Shown piece after piece: positions 18,210 through 27,715 of a stretch of DNA of 64,000 nucleotides (within the stretch, counting starts at the first letter, position 1; each line of letters begins with the position of its first letter). The stretch is from positions 19,422 to 83,421 of the forward strand of contig JANQGJ010000003.1 of assembly GCA_028277395.1 (NCBI GenBank). Direction: 5' to 3'. The translations under genes and the position numbers were made by a program. The notes below the pieces were generated by a model. It did no database searches. It had not been told where the DNA came from and was given only the letters and a program-made list of their open reading frames with translations. Source of the stretch: Bacteroidales bacterium. Lineage in GTDB: Bacteria; Bacteroidota; Bacteroidia; Bacteroidales; F082.

Positions 18210-19127
18210 CTGAGGTAATCCGAAAATATTACCACTGTGATGAGTAAGATTCCACCATACAGCTTTCCAGTAAGCCCATACATGATCAAGTCTGAATTTC
18301 ATCAGATAACCTAACGTAATACGTGGTGTTGTAATAAAATAGATGTATAGCAGAGCAAAAAGTTTTTGCAGCCCATGTGTATTTCTACGGGCAAATAATA
18401 TCCTGCCTCGTGTTAAGTAATAAATCTTGAACGGACTGTCTTTACCGGTTGAAATAGATTCCTTATGCAGTACCAATGAATTTCCCTGGTAATAAATCTT
18501 ATATCCTGCTTTCCTGATATGTGCTGCCCAGTCGTGTTCTTCGTAGTACAGGAAAAAAATGTCTGCCATCATTCCTACACCTTTTATTACGGATAACGGT
18601 ACGAGCATGGCTGTTCCAAAAATAGAACCTGATTCGCAAACATTTGTATGTTCCCCATTGTCTTTTTTACCATAACCATAACTAAACAGTCGGGTGGTAA
18701 TCATATTAAATTTGGTAAATCCTGCGTACTGTATAATTCCCGGTGAATGATAATACTGGACTCTCGGACTAACCATTCCAATATTGGAATCCTGCCGGAG
18801 TGTTTCCACTAATGGTTCCAAAAAACCAGGCTCAACTTCGGTATCGTTATTTATAAAAAGTACATATTCACCCCTGCAATAAGGCAATGCAACATTATTT
18901 CCACCAGCGAAACCAAGGTTTTTACCTGTTTTTAGAAGATTTATATAAGGAAACCTTTCTTTAATAACATCAGGGTTATCATTTGGTGAATCATTATCAA
19001 CAACAAAAATTTCAACATTTTTGTAGGTAATGTTGGCAAATGATTTAAGAAATTCACAAGTAACCTCTGATTGGTCATAGTTTACTGTAATCACGGAAAC
19101 TAAAGGCTGGTTTGATTGTACAGTCAT
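18195..19127 (-). CDS. GT2 glycosyltransferase, rhamnosyltransferase-like (third paralogue)
   Basis: 310 residues. VSVITVNYDQSEVTCEFLKSF, IFVVDNDSPNDNPDVIKERFP, YVLFINNDTEVEPGF and FFLYYEEHDWAAHI match COG1216 enzymes. It is nearest in pattern to the genes at 10464 and 12675 (same SEVTC and NPDVIKERFP motifs). It closes the right-hand minus-strand polysaccharide operon, 16 bp after the polymerase gene. It may transfer the CDP-derived sugar made by the convergent operon; this is inference from position. Confidence 0.9.
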   Translation of the reverse strand: MTVQSNQPLVSVITVNYDQSEVTCEFLKSFANITYKNVEIFVVDNDSPNDNPDVIKERFPYINLLKTGKNLGFAGGNNVALPYCRGEYVLFINNDTEVEPGFLEPLVETLRQDSNIGMVSPRVQYYHSPGIIQYAGFTKFNMITTRLFSYGYGKKDNGEHTNVCESGSIFGTAMLVPLSVIKGVGMMADIFFLYYEEHDWAAHIRKAGYKIYYQGNSLVLHKESISTGKDSPFKIYYLTRGRILFARRNTHGLQKLFALLYIYFITTPRITLGYLMKFRLDHVWAYWKAVWWNLTHHSGNIFGLPQLKDD

Positions 19128-19143
19128 ATGTAATCGCTTTTAT

Positions 19144-20637
19144 TTATGTTTTGTTTGCTAACGAACCAGGTGACTTTCCAACAGACACAAGATATGAGTA
19201 TTCTCTGTCAAGTTGTTGTGCCATAAAAATAAATGCCCAGCTAAAATACACCAATGCACCTGTAGGCATCTGTCCAAGTACACCATTACCATAACTTGCA
19301 CCCATTATTCCTGCATAGCCGGCAATCAGAGCTCCCAGAATACCTGCGAGCTCCACATTTTTTACTTTGACCATAACCAGGAAAAAGCCCTTAATAATGA
19401 TATAAGACAAAATAAATAAGTGTAGTATTAATCCAACTATACCCTGTTCTGCCCACACCTGAACATACCAACTATCTGTAGCAACATTAGCAAGGAAACC
19501 TTCAGGAGAGAAACGGAGTCCCCAGTTACCTGCACTTCCAATTCCTCCACCAAATGGCTTATCAGCGAGGTACGTTTTAAGAATTGCCCTGTTTTCAAGA
19601 CGAACCTGATAAGAGGCATCCTGCTCGGGGCGGAACGCAGTTCTCATTCTTGCGATCTGGTAATTGCTTTCACCGATATATGTATAGGCAAAAAACACAT
19701 AAATAACAGACATAATTACACCACCAATAATTAGTACTCTTATGTTCTTTCTGAGAATGAGATAAACAATTCCACCTATCATTGGAACGATAATCGCACC
19801 ACGTGTACCGGAGATCATCATTCCCCAAAAGCCCATAATACCCACTATCAGAAAGAAAATTTTATTGAAACGACCTTTTATACTTGCTGCCACAAGTATG
19901 CCTACGATTCCTGCAGCTCCCTGGGCTGCTCCAAATTGTCCCGCATCACTAAAAAAAGAGAAAACACGTAACTGTCCGTTAATTATGTGTGTTACAGCAC
20001 CAATTGTATCAAGCCAGAATTGTTCAGCGAAATCGAGTCCTATGTAAAGCTGTTGTAAACCCTTTAACGTTCCCAGGATTGTAAAAAAGCCCCACACGTA
20101 AAGAAATACGAACAAGTACCTTAACCGTTTAAAGAGCATCAATGCCAGTGGTACCAGCAATATGGGGTACATGGACATCCCCCGCATTGCGTAGAACCAG
20201 GCTGTTTTGCTTAGTGCCTGGGGGTTAAATAATTGAAGGACTGCATATGCGAACCATACAAATAACAAGTAAGTTATATCACGGTTAGCCTGGTCAAAGT
20301 TTATTTTTTTATAAAAGTTTTTAAAGAAAATAGCAACAAATGAAATAACCAACAATCCGTCAACTCCCAATCCGAGAGGTACTCCTACCAAATACCTTGT
20401 GAGACCAATAGCGACAAATGAGAATACCAATAGTGTACCAAGTCCCAGAGCCGGATGGTTAAATAATCTGTTTAAGAAAATTAAACCGGGTAATAAACCA
20501 AGCAGGGCTGCGACAGTCATTAGTCCTCCTTTGGCAATCACATAGCTTAAAATTACTGATAAGATAATAATACCAATAATAACAACCGGATCTTCCAGTT
20601 TTGCGGCCCCTGTTCTTCCTTTTAAAGACTTAAACAT
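19144..20637 (-). CDS. O-antigen ligase/polymerase family membrane protein (Wzy-like)
   Basis: 497 residues with about ten to twelve membrane helices over the whole length (for example VVIIGIIILSVILSYVIAKGG, LRVLIIGGVIMSVIYVFFAYTYIG). A large periplasmic loop holds MISGTRGAIIVPMIGG and ASYQVRLENRAILKTYLADKPFGGGIGSAG, the arginine-containing region typical of the Wzy_C/WaaL family (PF04932). It should polymerise repeat units on the periplasmic face. It lies between the flippase and a GT2 gene, 45 bp after the flippase. Confidence 0.88.
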   Translation of the reverse strand: MFKSLKGRTGAAKLEDPVVIIGIIILSVILSYVIAKGGLMTVAALLGLLPGLIFLNRLFNHPALGLGTLLVFSFVAIGLTRYLVGVPLGLGVDGLLVISFVAIFFKNFYKKINFDQANRDITYLLFVWFAYAVLQLFNPQALSKTAWFYAMRGMSMYPILLVPLALMLFKRLRYLFVFLYVWGFFTILGTLKGLQQLYIGLDFAEQFWLDTIGAVTHIINGQLRVFSFFSDAGQFGAAQGAAGIVGILVAASIKGRFNKIFFLIVGIMGFWGMMISGTRGAIIVPMIGGIVYLILRKNIRVLIIGGVIMSVIYVFFAYTYIGESNYQIARMRTAFRPEQDASYQVRLENRAILKTYLADKPFGGGIGSAGNWGLRFSPEGFLANVATDSWYVQVWAEQGIVGLILHLFILSYIIIKGFFLVMVKVKNVELAGILGALIAGYAGIMGASYGNGVLGQMPTGALVYFSWAFIFMAQQLDREYSYLVSVGKSPGSLANKT

Positions 20638-20682
20638 AGGAGTTAAAAATAGTAATTTTATTTATATTGAAGATGCAGATAT

Positions 20683-22116
20683 CTATTGGTTATTAATTCT
20701 GCGTTTTACAATACCTTCAAAGAATGTCAGACCTCCTGAAAATACCTTTCTTAAACTTATATCAAGCTCCTTCTTTAAATAATAACTTCCTACAAAAATA
20801 CCTATTATGGCAAACAAAATTGTAATTACTGCAACCATATTAAGTACAGATATCATTGTAAAAACAGAGGCAGTTTCAGAAATAATAAGCGGGTTTGTGT
20901 ATCCAATGAAAAGCAGTGTTACAAACGATACAACATATGCCAGATAATACATTCCAAATACTACAATTGCATCTCCAATTATGTTTGACATAGTCATATA
21001 AACCACCTTGATAAAGTTTTGCTTGGGCATATTAACACTATCCAGAGCAACACCGATGAATCTGTCTATGGGAAGAAGTAGTCCGTAAAAACAAAACACT
21101 CTGAAGACGCTAGCTGTTTCCCTGTATTCAGGTCCGCCAAGTATTGTTACAAATTCCTCAGCAAATATGAAGCAGAAAGCCATTACCGGGATTAATATAT
21201 AGGTTAAACCACCGGCATTTTGGTAAAATATTCTCATTACCTCTTTCTTTTTCCCCTCAATACTTGCTTTTGACATCTTTGGGAATGCTGTCATGGCAAA
21301 ACTTCTTACTGGTATCTCAATAATTTCTGTGAGTTTTAAAGGAATACTGTATAAAGCAACACCGGTAACACCTAAAAACGGACTTAATCCAAGAATAAAT
21401 GTGTCAGCACTACGTAATAAATTTGCACCTATCAAAGTACCCGAAGTATATTTACCAAAATTCAGGATTATTTTATTTGTACGTTGCTTTGCACTAAAAA
21501 TATGAAGTATACCGTCCCAGTTTAAGAAAGATGCCAATAACGAGCTTATTAGGTTTGTAATAATGTATGCCCACATTATAACAATTATCCCTGATTCGAA
21601 CATGAAGTAATTTACAATAAGAAACAACATGAAAGAGCCCACATTTACAGTTCGGATAATGAGAATATAGTCAAACCTCATTTTTGCCTGTAACACCGAT
21701 AAGGAGTTGTTAAATGGCAGATTGATTATCGCAACAAGCGGGAACCAGTCAAAAAACAATGAAAATCCTGATTGCTCAATACTATCCTTGAAAAAGTAAT
21801 TAATTGCTACAATCACCAGGATCAGCAAAACTGTTGATCCGGCATTGATTACATAATTGGATCCCAACAGTTTCTTTCCTTCAGAATCGTCTGCTCCTGA
21901 TAAAAACCTCACAATGGCAGTTCTGGTGATCCCAAAACGTAACATGTCGATGAAATTCAAAGTTGTAATAAACAATACCCATTCTCCAAACTCATTGGTA
22001 GGCAAACTTCTTACCAGAACTACAAAGGAAAAGAATCCCAGTACTGCCACTAACCCATTATTTGCCAGTGATAGAAAATTGTGATTTCTAAATATTTTAG
22101 CTAAGAAATTAGCCAC
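20683..22116 (-). CDS. Polysaccharide flippase (Wzx-like, MATE/MVF superfamily)
   Basis: 477 residues with about 12 to 14 hydrophobic helices. The N-terminal pattern NGLVAVLGFFSFVVLVRSLPTNEFGEWVLFITTLNFIDMLRFG is typical of the Polysacc_synt family (PF01943/PF13440); ALYSIPLKLTEIIEIPVRSFAMTAFPKMSKAS is the conserved second-half motif. It should move the undecaprenyl-linked repeat unit across the inner membrane before Wzy polymerisation. It starts 3 bp after the chain-length regulator gene and belongs to the same operon. Confidence 0.9.
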   Translation of the reverse strand: MANFLAKIFRNHNFLSLANNGLVAVLGFFSFVVLVRSLPTNEFGEWVLFITTLNFIDMLRFGITRTAIVRFLSGADDSEGKKLLGSNYVINAGSTVLLILVIVAINYFFKDSIEQSGFSLFFDWFPLVAIINLPFNNSLSVLQAKMRFDYILIIRTVNVGSFMLFLIVNYFMFESGIIVIMWAYIITNLISSLLASFLNWDGILHIFSAKQRTNKIILNFGKYTSGTLIGANLLRSADTFILGLSPFLGVTGVALYSIPLKLTEIIEIPVRSFAMTAFPKMSKASIEGKKKEVMRIFYQNAGGLTYILIPVMAFCFIFAEEFVTILGGPEYRETASVFRVFCFYGLLLPIDRFIGVALDSVNMPKQNFIKVVYMTMSNIIGDAIVVFGMYYLAYVVSFVTLLFIGYTNPLIISETASVFTMISVLNMVAVITILFAIIGIFVGSYYLKKELDISLRKVFSGGLTFFEGIVKRRINNQ

Positions 22117-22119
22117 AGG

Positions 22120-25047
22120 TTATGCCTTTCTATTGATATTAATGCGATATTTAAACGGATATGACATTATTTGCTTGATTTTTCCTACGGTATCAGGTTT
22201 TGTTCTTCTTGGTACATCAGAAAGCAATTCGTCCAGGTTATATAATTCGGTTTCATTAATTATAACCATTGGCTTATGTAATGCAATGTCTTCATATGTG
22301 GCAAGTGCGGTTTTGTCTGCTTTTGTAAGTGTATTGGTTGCATTTATAATGTATAACGACATATCTAAATTACCAACAAGCTTAAGAGGATAAGTATTGT
22401 AAACAATTGATGGTAATTCAATAAAAATATAATCGTAAGGTTTGTTATCCTTCCTTAAATAGTTTGAACTTATCAATTGCTGAAGGTTTTCTATTTCAAT
22501 GAAATTATCGGTTACTTTATAGAGATACGAGTAATTATAATCATCTTTATCACTATCATCACCTGCATAGTTCAGATATAATACATTATCTCCTACTTCT
22601 CTTAAACGATTTACAATGCGTTCTCCAATCAGTGTTTTTCCAACTCTGTTTTGCGTACTGTAAATAGCAATTAAATAAGGTCCGTCATCTTTTTCACCAA
22701 TCTCTTTGTTAAGCGATAGTTTAACGTTTTGTATAATTATATCAATTAGTCTTCTGCTGATAAAAGATAATTCATTGGCTTTGCTTCTTGAACTTAATCT
22801 GGGATAAGCACCGGCCAGTTTCATATTGGTAAGTTTAGCAACCCTTGAAGGGTTTTTCATCGATGTGTCGAAATATTCGAGTACAAGGATAATAAATGCA
22901 GTTAAAAAGAAACCAAATACGGCAGCAGCGAGTACAATAATTTTAGCTTTTGATGGATTCGCAGTGATGGGGAAAAATGGCTCATCAACAATTTTAATAT
23001 TGGTCGACATTTCCTCATTTTGCTGTTTCATTTTTGCCAGGTTAAGGCTTCTTAGTAACTCAAGATATGATTGTTCTGCTACTTTTATCTCACGTTCAAT
23101 TCTCTTAAGCATAGCTCCAAGTGGTGCAAACTTCTGGTAGGTTCTAACAAAGTCAAGTTTCCTTCTGGCAAGTACGATAAGTGCAGCTTTAGCTTCTTCC
23201 TGGTTAATTGTATTTGTCAGCCATTCTTCGAGAAGGGTTTTTATCGGAAGTCCCTGGGTCGAGTGGCTGTAAAGATAAAGCTGATCAACATAAAACTTAA
23301 TATCATTCCTCAACTCAAGTTGTCTTGCCCTAAGCAGCTCAAGTTCGTCGCTAACCCTGTCATCATAATCAGCTGCAAGCTCATTTATAACGATACTTTC
23401 AGTTACCTGGCTGAGTTCTTTTTTCATCTGATTTACTTCATCACTTTTCAGATAGATACTGTCGCGAGCAGTCAGGTTAAGTTCAAGCTCTTTAAGAGAA
23501 GCCACAGAAGATGCCAGTCGAATCTGCTCATTCTGATAGTACAGGTCAAGATCCTCTTTCTGACCGGCGATTGCCTTACTCTGCTCGTAATAGTTGATAA
23601 TATTATTTTTCATGTTAAACTTCAGCAATCTGTCTTCAGCGGCCTGAAGTTTTTTATCGGCAGAATCAACCTGGGCTTCAAAATACTTCACTACAAGGTT
23701 TGTTTCATTTGCCCTTAGTAGTTTATAGTTTTTCATAAACACTTTAGATAAGATCTTGAGTGTCTGCTGGCAAATTCCAGGGTCATCGCTGGTAAATATT
23801 AATCTTACAAGGTCACTATTATTTATCCTGTAAATCTGTATCTGCCCGATGGACTGTTCGCTGTAATGCCTGCTTTCTCCATAATGCAGCAATCCGTAAA
23901 TATAATTGGTATCATTTCTTGTATAATACCTTGTCATATTAGCGAGTGTTTTCTTAAAATCCTCAGGTCTGACTCCGGGAGGTATAATTGGATCTTTTAT
24001 AAACAATGAGTTATCACTGATACTCCTCCCACTTAATGTTTGTGTAGTTTTGGAATAGTCAGTTACAGGTTGATTTATAGTTGGTGTAATTCCTTCCGAA
24101 ACACTTTTAATGGCATAATCGTATGAGTTATTGGAATTTCCTATTGCTGAACCACTTTGAATAAGTATTCTTTGTCCCGGTGTCAGTGATCTGTTATCAA
24201 TACCATTGAGTTCCCTGAGTTTGCTGATGTTAACTCCATAGCGTTTTGCAATGGAATATAATGTTTCACCTGGTTTTACTATATGGAATTTACCATCAGT
24301 GGTAGTGTTCTTTTTGATTATTAACGACTGTCCAGGTGTAAGGTTAACATCCGACAGGTTGTTTAATGACATGATCTGACCTCTTGAAACTCCGTATCTG
24401 CTGGCAAGCAACTCAAGTGATTCACCCTGTTGAACAACATGATATGAGAAATTATCGTCATCGTTATCTACAACTGGCATGGCTTCTTTTTCAACACCGG
24501 AATAATCATGATCTGCTTTTGTTGGAGGTATTCCATCTCTGATTTTTTCCTGTGCAGCCCTGTTTTTCTTCTTATTTATCTCTTTTTCAAGCGATCTGAT
24601 CTCTTTCTCAAGATTTTTGATCTGTTCTTCCTTTTCACGTTCAACACCTGATTTATTGTTTTTCACCACAAGGTCTTTTATCCTTTTTGGTGTTGTTGCC
24701 ATCAGTCGCTGGTAGTTAGCCTGGGAAATATACTGAGGATTATATTCTTCGAGCGAAAGATCCTGGGTTAGCAATTGCAGTGATGTTTCAATAAGGGTTT
24801 GACGCGATTTAAGAAGGTTTATCATATTGTCAAACTGGGCACTTGTAGTGAAAAAGTCGTTTGTTCGTTGTGATGTTGACTCAATTGAATAACCGGTTGT
24901 GATACCAGTATAGATAACAGCCTCGGACTGATATACTTTTTGCTGGTTTCTTGTGAAATAATATGTAACCGCGGCAAATATTAAAGGAACACTAATTAAT
25001 AATAACCAGTTTCGCTTAAAAAGTTTTAATATTTGAAGAAGGTCCAT
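22120..25047 (-). CDS. Wzz/GumC-type chain-length regulator with two LysM domains and a degenerate BY-kinase-like ATPase
   Basis: 975 residues. N-terminal helix (13-31) and Wzz domain; a charged coiled coil (~135-170); two LysM domains in the periplasmic part (HVVQQGESLELLASRYGV at 203-246 and HIVKPGETLYSIAKRYGV at 254-298). Long coiled coils (~450-690) and a second membrane helix (IIVLAAAVFGFFLTAFIILV, ~720-740) follow, then a cytoplasmic P-loop-like domain. The ATPase has STQNRVGKTLIG instead of a canonical GxxxxGKT, FIELPSI where BY kinases have IDTPP, and no C-terminal tyrosine cluster. It should control chain length with Wzx/Wzy; LysM suggests anchoring to peptidoglycan. Kinase activity is doubtful. 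Confidence 0.88.
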   Translation of the reverse strand: MDLLQILKLFKRNWLLLISVPLIFAAVTYYFTRNQQKVYQSEAVIYTGITTGYSIESTSQRTNDFFTTSAQFDNMINLLKSRQTLIETSLQLLTQDLSLEEYNPQYISQANYQRLMATTPKRIKDLVVKNNKSGVEREKEEQIKNLEKEIRSLEKEINKKKNRAAQEKIRDGIPPTKADHDYSGVEKEAMPVVDNDDDNFSYHVVQQGESLELLASRYGVSRGQIMSLNNLSDVNLTPGQSLIIKKNTTTDGKFHIVKPGETLYSIAKRYGVNISKLRELNGIDNRSLTPGQRILIQSGSAIGNSNNSYDYAIKSVSEGITPTINQPVTDYSKTTQTLSGRSISDNSLFIKDPIIPPGVRPEDFKKTLANMTRYYTRNDTNYIYGLLHYGESRHYSEQSIGQIQIYRINNSDLVRLIFTSDDPGICQQTLKILSKVFMKNYKLLRANETNLVVKYFEAQVDSADKKLQAAEDRLLKFNMKNNIINYYEQSKAIAGQKEDLDLYYQNEQIRLASSVASLKELELNLTARDSIYLKSDEVNQMKKELSQVTESIVINELAADYDDRVSDELELLRARQLELRNDIKFYVDQLYLYSHSTQGLPIKTLLEEWLTNTINQEEAKAALIVLARRKLDFVRTYQKFAPLGAMLKRIEREIKVAEQSYLELLRSLNLAKMKQQNEEMSTNIKIVDEPFFPITANPSKAKIIVLAAAVFGFFLTAFIILVLEYFDTSMKNPSRVAKLTNMKLAGAYPRLSSRSKANELSFISRRLIDIIIQNVKLSLNKEIGEKDDGPYLIAIYSTQNRVGKTLIGERIVNRLREVGDNVLYLNYAGDDSDKDDYNYSYLYKVTDNFIEIENLQQLISSNYLRKDNKPYDYIFIELPSIVYNTYPLKLVGNLDMSLYIINATNTLTKADKTALATYEDIALHKPMVIINETELYNLDELLSDVPRRTKPDTVGKIKQIMSYPFKYRININRKA

Positions 25048-25061
25048 ATTATGTTTTAAAG

Positions 25062-25829
25062 TTATCTAAGTACTGTAATAAGATTAAAATTCATACCGGT
25101 AATCACTTCCAGTGTCTGGTAGTTTTTGTTGAAATCAGCAATAGCCTGCTGATATCTGGTGGCTCCACTGGTTTGTATTTCTTTTAACCTTGTATATTCT
25201 GCAGTAGAAATTTCACCATTCAGAAATTCATTTTGTGCCATCTGCATCTGCATCATGGTAAATGTCTGGTAATCATTATAAATTCTTATAAGACTTTGCG
25301 CCTGTACAAGATCGTTATAAACAATTATTACCCTCTCCTGTAAATACCTGAGATTTATTTCTTTCTGTGTTAACGAAATTTCTATCCATTTCTTCTGTTT
25401 ATTTATCCTGTTTCTTCTGTCGAATAGTGCACCAAGTGGCATTCTAATGTAGAACATAGCTGCGAAAGTTGTTCTGTAAGATTCGGATAAATAAAACCTG
25501 TCAGATCTGCTAAACTCATCTTTATCACGATAATCCCATCTGCCGACAACAGCATCAAGGTTGATACTTAAGTATTCAAGCCACTCACGTGCAGCAGTTA
25601 TTTGTTCGTAATAATAATAGGTTGCTTTAAGATCTTCGTATTTTGCTGAAGGAGAGTTAAAACTGGCCGAGTCAACAAGAACCCTTAACGGAGGTAACCG
25701 GTCAGTAATATTGTCTGTAATCGGATTAAACAAAATAAGATCATCAGAATTACTATTCTGTCCAATTACACCGGAAAAGCATGACAACAATATGAAACAA
25801 AATATAATTCTAATCAAATAAACTCTCAT
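25062..25829 (-). CDS. Half-length TolC-like outer-membrane protein
   Basis: About 255 residues from the preferred ATG at 25829, where a clean signal peptide begins (MRVYLIRIIFCFILLSC...VIGQ). The frame is open to an ATG at 25868, which would put 13 charged residues before it. The mature part is helical with TolC-type heptads (LVQAQSLIRIYNDYQTFTMMQMQMAQNEFLNGEISTAEYTRLKEI) and amphipathic strands (SYRTTFAAMFYIRMPLGALFDRRN). TolC proteins have two such repeats in ~450 residues; only one is present. No Wza/OPX gene is seen in the window, so this protein may serve in polymer export. That role is inferred from position only. Confidence 0.72.
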   Translation of the reverse strand: MRVYLIRIIFCFILLSCFSGVIGQNSNSDDLILFNPITDNITDRLPPLRVLVDSASFNSPSAKYEDLKATYYYYEQITAAREWLEYLSINLDAVVGRWDYRDKDEFSRSDRFYLSESYRTTFAAMFYIRMPLGALFDRRNRINKQKKWIEISLTQKEINLRYLQERVIIVYNDLVQAQSLIRIYNDYQTFTMMQMQMAQNEFLNGEISTAEYTRLKEIQTSGATRYQQAIADFNKNYQTLEVITGMNFNLITVLR

Positions 25830-25940
25830 CCTTCCTGTTGTTCTTTCTTCAAGTCTCTCAATTAGCATGCAATCTACTAAATAAATATCTGCTTGTAATT
25901 AAGTGATTTAATAGTTATTAATATTTTTTTAACAATTTCA

Positions 25941-27116
25941 TTAAACATTTTCTTTTTGCAATAATGCTGGTATAGTCCTGAAAATCAATACTATATCTCC
26001 CCAGAACGAATAGGTTTCAGCATATTTATTATCAAGAGCTTTCCTTTCTTCTTCCGACATAACACCTTTTTTACCACGTAGCTCAACCTGCCACAGGCCG
26101 GTAATACCGGCAGGTCCCATAAACCTTGCACTCCAGTCATCAGATGTTAACTGCTCAGCTTCATAAAGCGGAAGAGGTCTGTTTCCAACAATTGACATGT
26201 CACCTTTAAGTACATTTATCAATTGTGGCAGTTCATCAATACTTGTATTTCTAATGAAGTTTCCAACCTTAGTTACCCTTGGATCATTTTTGATTTTCAC
26301 AAAAGTTGAAGCATCCTGTTTTTTCTTCTGTTCTATATACCAGTTTTCACAGATTTTCAAACCTTTTATGTAAAGAACCGGCGAACAGAACTCATTCTCC
26401 GGTAGTTTTGCACATTCGGGGCAATCAGTATCAAATTCATCAGAGTCGGATTCATTTTGCGAATACTGGTTCAGGTGTTTCAAATCACCCAACCTGCTAT
26501 CAGCTCCGGTAAACATGGATCTGAACTTCAAAAAATCAAATATTTTATAACCGGTACCTACACGTTTCGACTTGTATATTACTGCGCCTTTCGATTCCAG
26601 CCTGATAGCCAATGCTGTTAATAGCAATATTGGAGAAAGCAGCAGCAGGGCAGTAGCTGATACAATAATATCGAATGCCCTTTTAAGAAACGGAATTTTG
26701 TACTCTTTAAATGCAGAGTCAGGTCTCTTCTGATCTTTAAATGTTTCGTAATAATTTTTCAGGTAGGTGATTCGTACATGAAGCTTTGACAGATCAAACG
26801 GAAACAGGTATATGTCATCAACAATTGCCCTTGCATTAAAAGCAGCCTGTGTAATCTCCTTGTCTTTTTCAAATATGAAGACAATAAAAGGTGTTCTTAC
26901 CAGATCAGTTAACCCCCTAATCATTTTACCAACTTCTATGCCATTCATTCCCTGCAATCTTGCTTCACAAACGATTGCGTCTGGTTTGTTACCTTCTTTA
27001 AGATACGACAATGCTTTAAGCCCGTTAGGCAACTGAACTATATTAAATTCGTCTTTTAAATCATAAAAAGCAGAAATTGCTTCAGGATTATTTCCAATGT
27101 AAAGTAGATTAAACAC
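25941..27116 (-). CDS. Pseudo-receiver fused to undecaprenyl-phosphate phosphoglycosyl transferase
   Basis: 391 residues. Residues 1-120 have a CheY-like receiver fold, but the phosphoacceptor position is Glu51 (IVCEARLQGMNG), the acidic pocket is GNN (8-10), and the Lys is replaced (FPFD). Residues 138-391 are a bacterial sugar transferase (PF02397): IPFLKRAFDIIVSATALLLL (membrane helix), FDFLKFRSM, TSIDELPQLINVLKGDMSIVGNRPLP (catalytic D294-E295) and GPAGITGLWQV. It should load the first sugar phosphate on undecaprenyl phosphate. An insert with Cys232, 235, 244 and 256 lies inside the transferase domain. It begins 26 bp after the stand-alone receiver gene. Confidence 0.92.
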   Translation of the reverse strand: MFNLLYIGNNPEAISAFYDLKDEFNIVQLPNGLKALSYLKEGNKPDAIVCEARLQGMNGIEVGKMIRGLTDLVRTPFIVFIFEKDKEITQAAFNARAIVDDIYLFPFDLSKLHVRITYLKNYYETFKDQKRPDSAFKEYKIPFLKRAFDIIVSATALLLLSPILLLTALAIRLESKGAVIYKSKRVGTGYKIFDFLKFRSMFTGADSRLGDLKHLNQYSQNESDSDEFDTDCPECAKLPENEFCSPVLYIKGLKICENWYIEQKKKQDASTFVKIKNDPRVTKVGNFIRNTSIDELPQLINVLKGDMSIVGNRPLPLYEAEQLTSDDWSARFMGPAGITGLWQVELRGKKGVMSEEERKALDNKYAETYSFWGDIVLIFRTIPALLQKENV

Positions 27117-27142
27117 CTGGTATAAAATTGATGAACAAAATG

Positions 27143-27520
27143 TTAAGCTCCTCTCCGAATAATAAGATTCTCTATTCTGATCGCCAGCTCTTCAGGATTA
27201 AATGGTTTAACAAGGTAATCGTCAGCACCTAATTTCAAACATTTCACTCTTTCTGTGCTGCTCTCAATCCCTGAAAGCATAATAGTGGGTATATTTTGAA
27301 AAAATCCACTTGATCTGATATTACGTAAAAACTCATACCCATCAAGATTAGGCATTTGTATATCGGCTACAATCAGATCAGGCATATTTCCTTCCTCAAG
27401 ATATTTCAGCCCTTCCTGACCATCATTGCATGTAATTACATCATAGGTCTTGCTTAGAAAATTTTCAAGCAACATTCTAATGCTCATTTCATCGTCAATA
27501 ACAAGTATTGTTTTTTTCAT
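27143..27520 (-). CDS. Stand-alone CheY-like response regulator
   Basis: 125 residues, a receiver domain without output domain. All functional residues are present: acidic pair in VIDDEMS, phosphoacceptor Asp in IVADIQMPNLDG, Ser in IMLSGIE, Lys in YLVKPFNPEELAIRI. It is the first gene of the right-hand polysaccharide operon, directly before the pseudo-receiver/transferase fusion, so it may regulate polymer synthesis through protein contact. No cognate kinase gene is adjacent. Confidence 0.93.
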   Translation of the reverse strand: MKKTILVIDDEMSIRMLLENFLSKTYDVITCNDGQEGLKYLEEGNMPDLIVADIQMPNLDGYEFLRNIRSSGFFQNIPTIMLSGIESSTERVKCLKLGADDYLVKPFNPEELAIRIENLIIRRGA

Positions 27521-27568
27521 ACGATTATATTCTTTTTGGCATGTTTATATTATTCCTCTTAATTTATA

Positions 27569-27598
27569 CAAAATTATGAAATTTATTACACATTCAAA
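27569..27598 (-). promoter_or_regulatory. Bacteroidota-type promoter for the right polysaccharide operon
   Basis: On the minus strand: TTTG (27595-27598), an 18-nt spacer and TAATTTTG (27569-27576), an exact match to TTTG-N18-TAnnTTTG. The expected start near 27562 leaves a leader of about 42 nt before the ATG at 27520. This is one of the strongest promoter matches in the window. Confidence 0.7.
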
Positions 27599-27715
27599 TA
27601 TGTAAACATAAAGTTATTTACAGCCCGACGTTAATAACAAATACTATTTTACCACTGTAACTTTCTGAATTAAGCAACAAGATTTTTTTTGTTAGGTACC
27701 AACATCACCAACTGA

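Noticed and set aside
23071..23718. Plus-strand open frame of 215 codons within the chain-length regulator gene
   Set aside because: Antisense to a coiled-coil region; no domain, start signal or neighbour supports it.
27537..27552. TTTGGCATGTTTATAT as a sigma-54 promoter
   Set aside because: No -12 GC at the right distance and no plus-strand gene follows.
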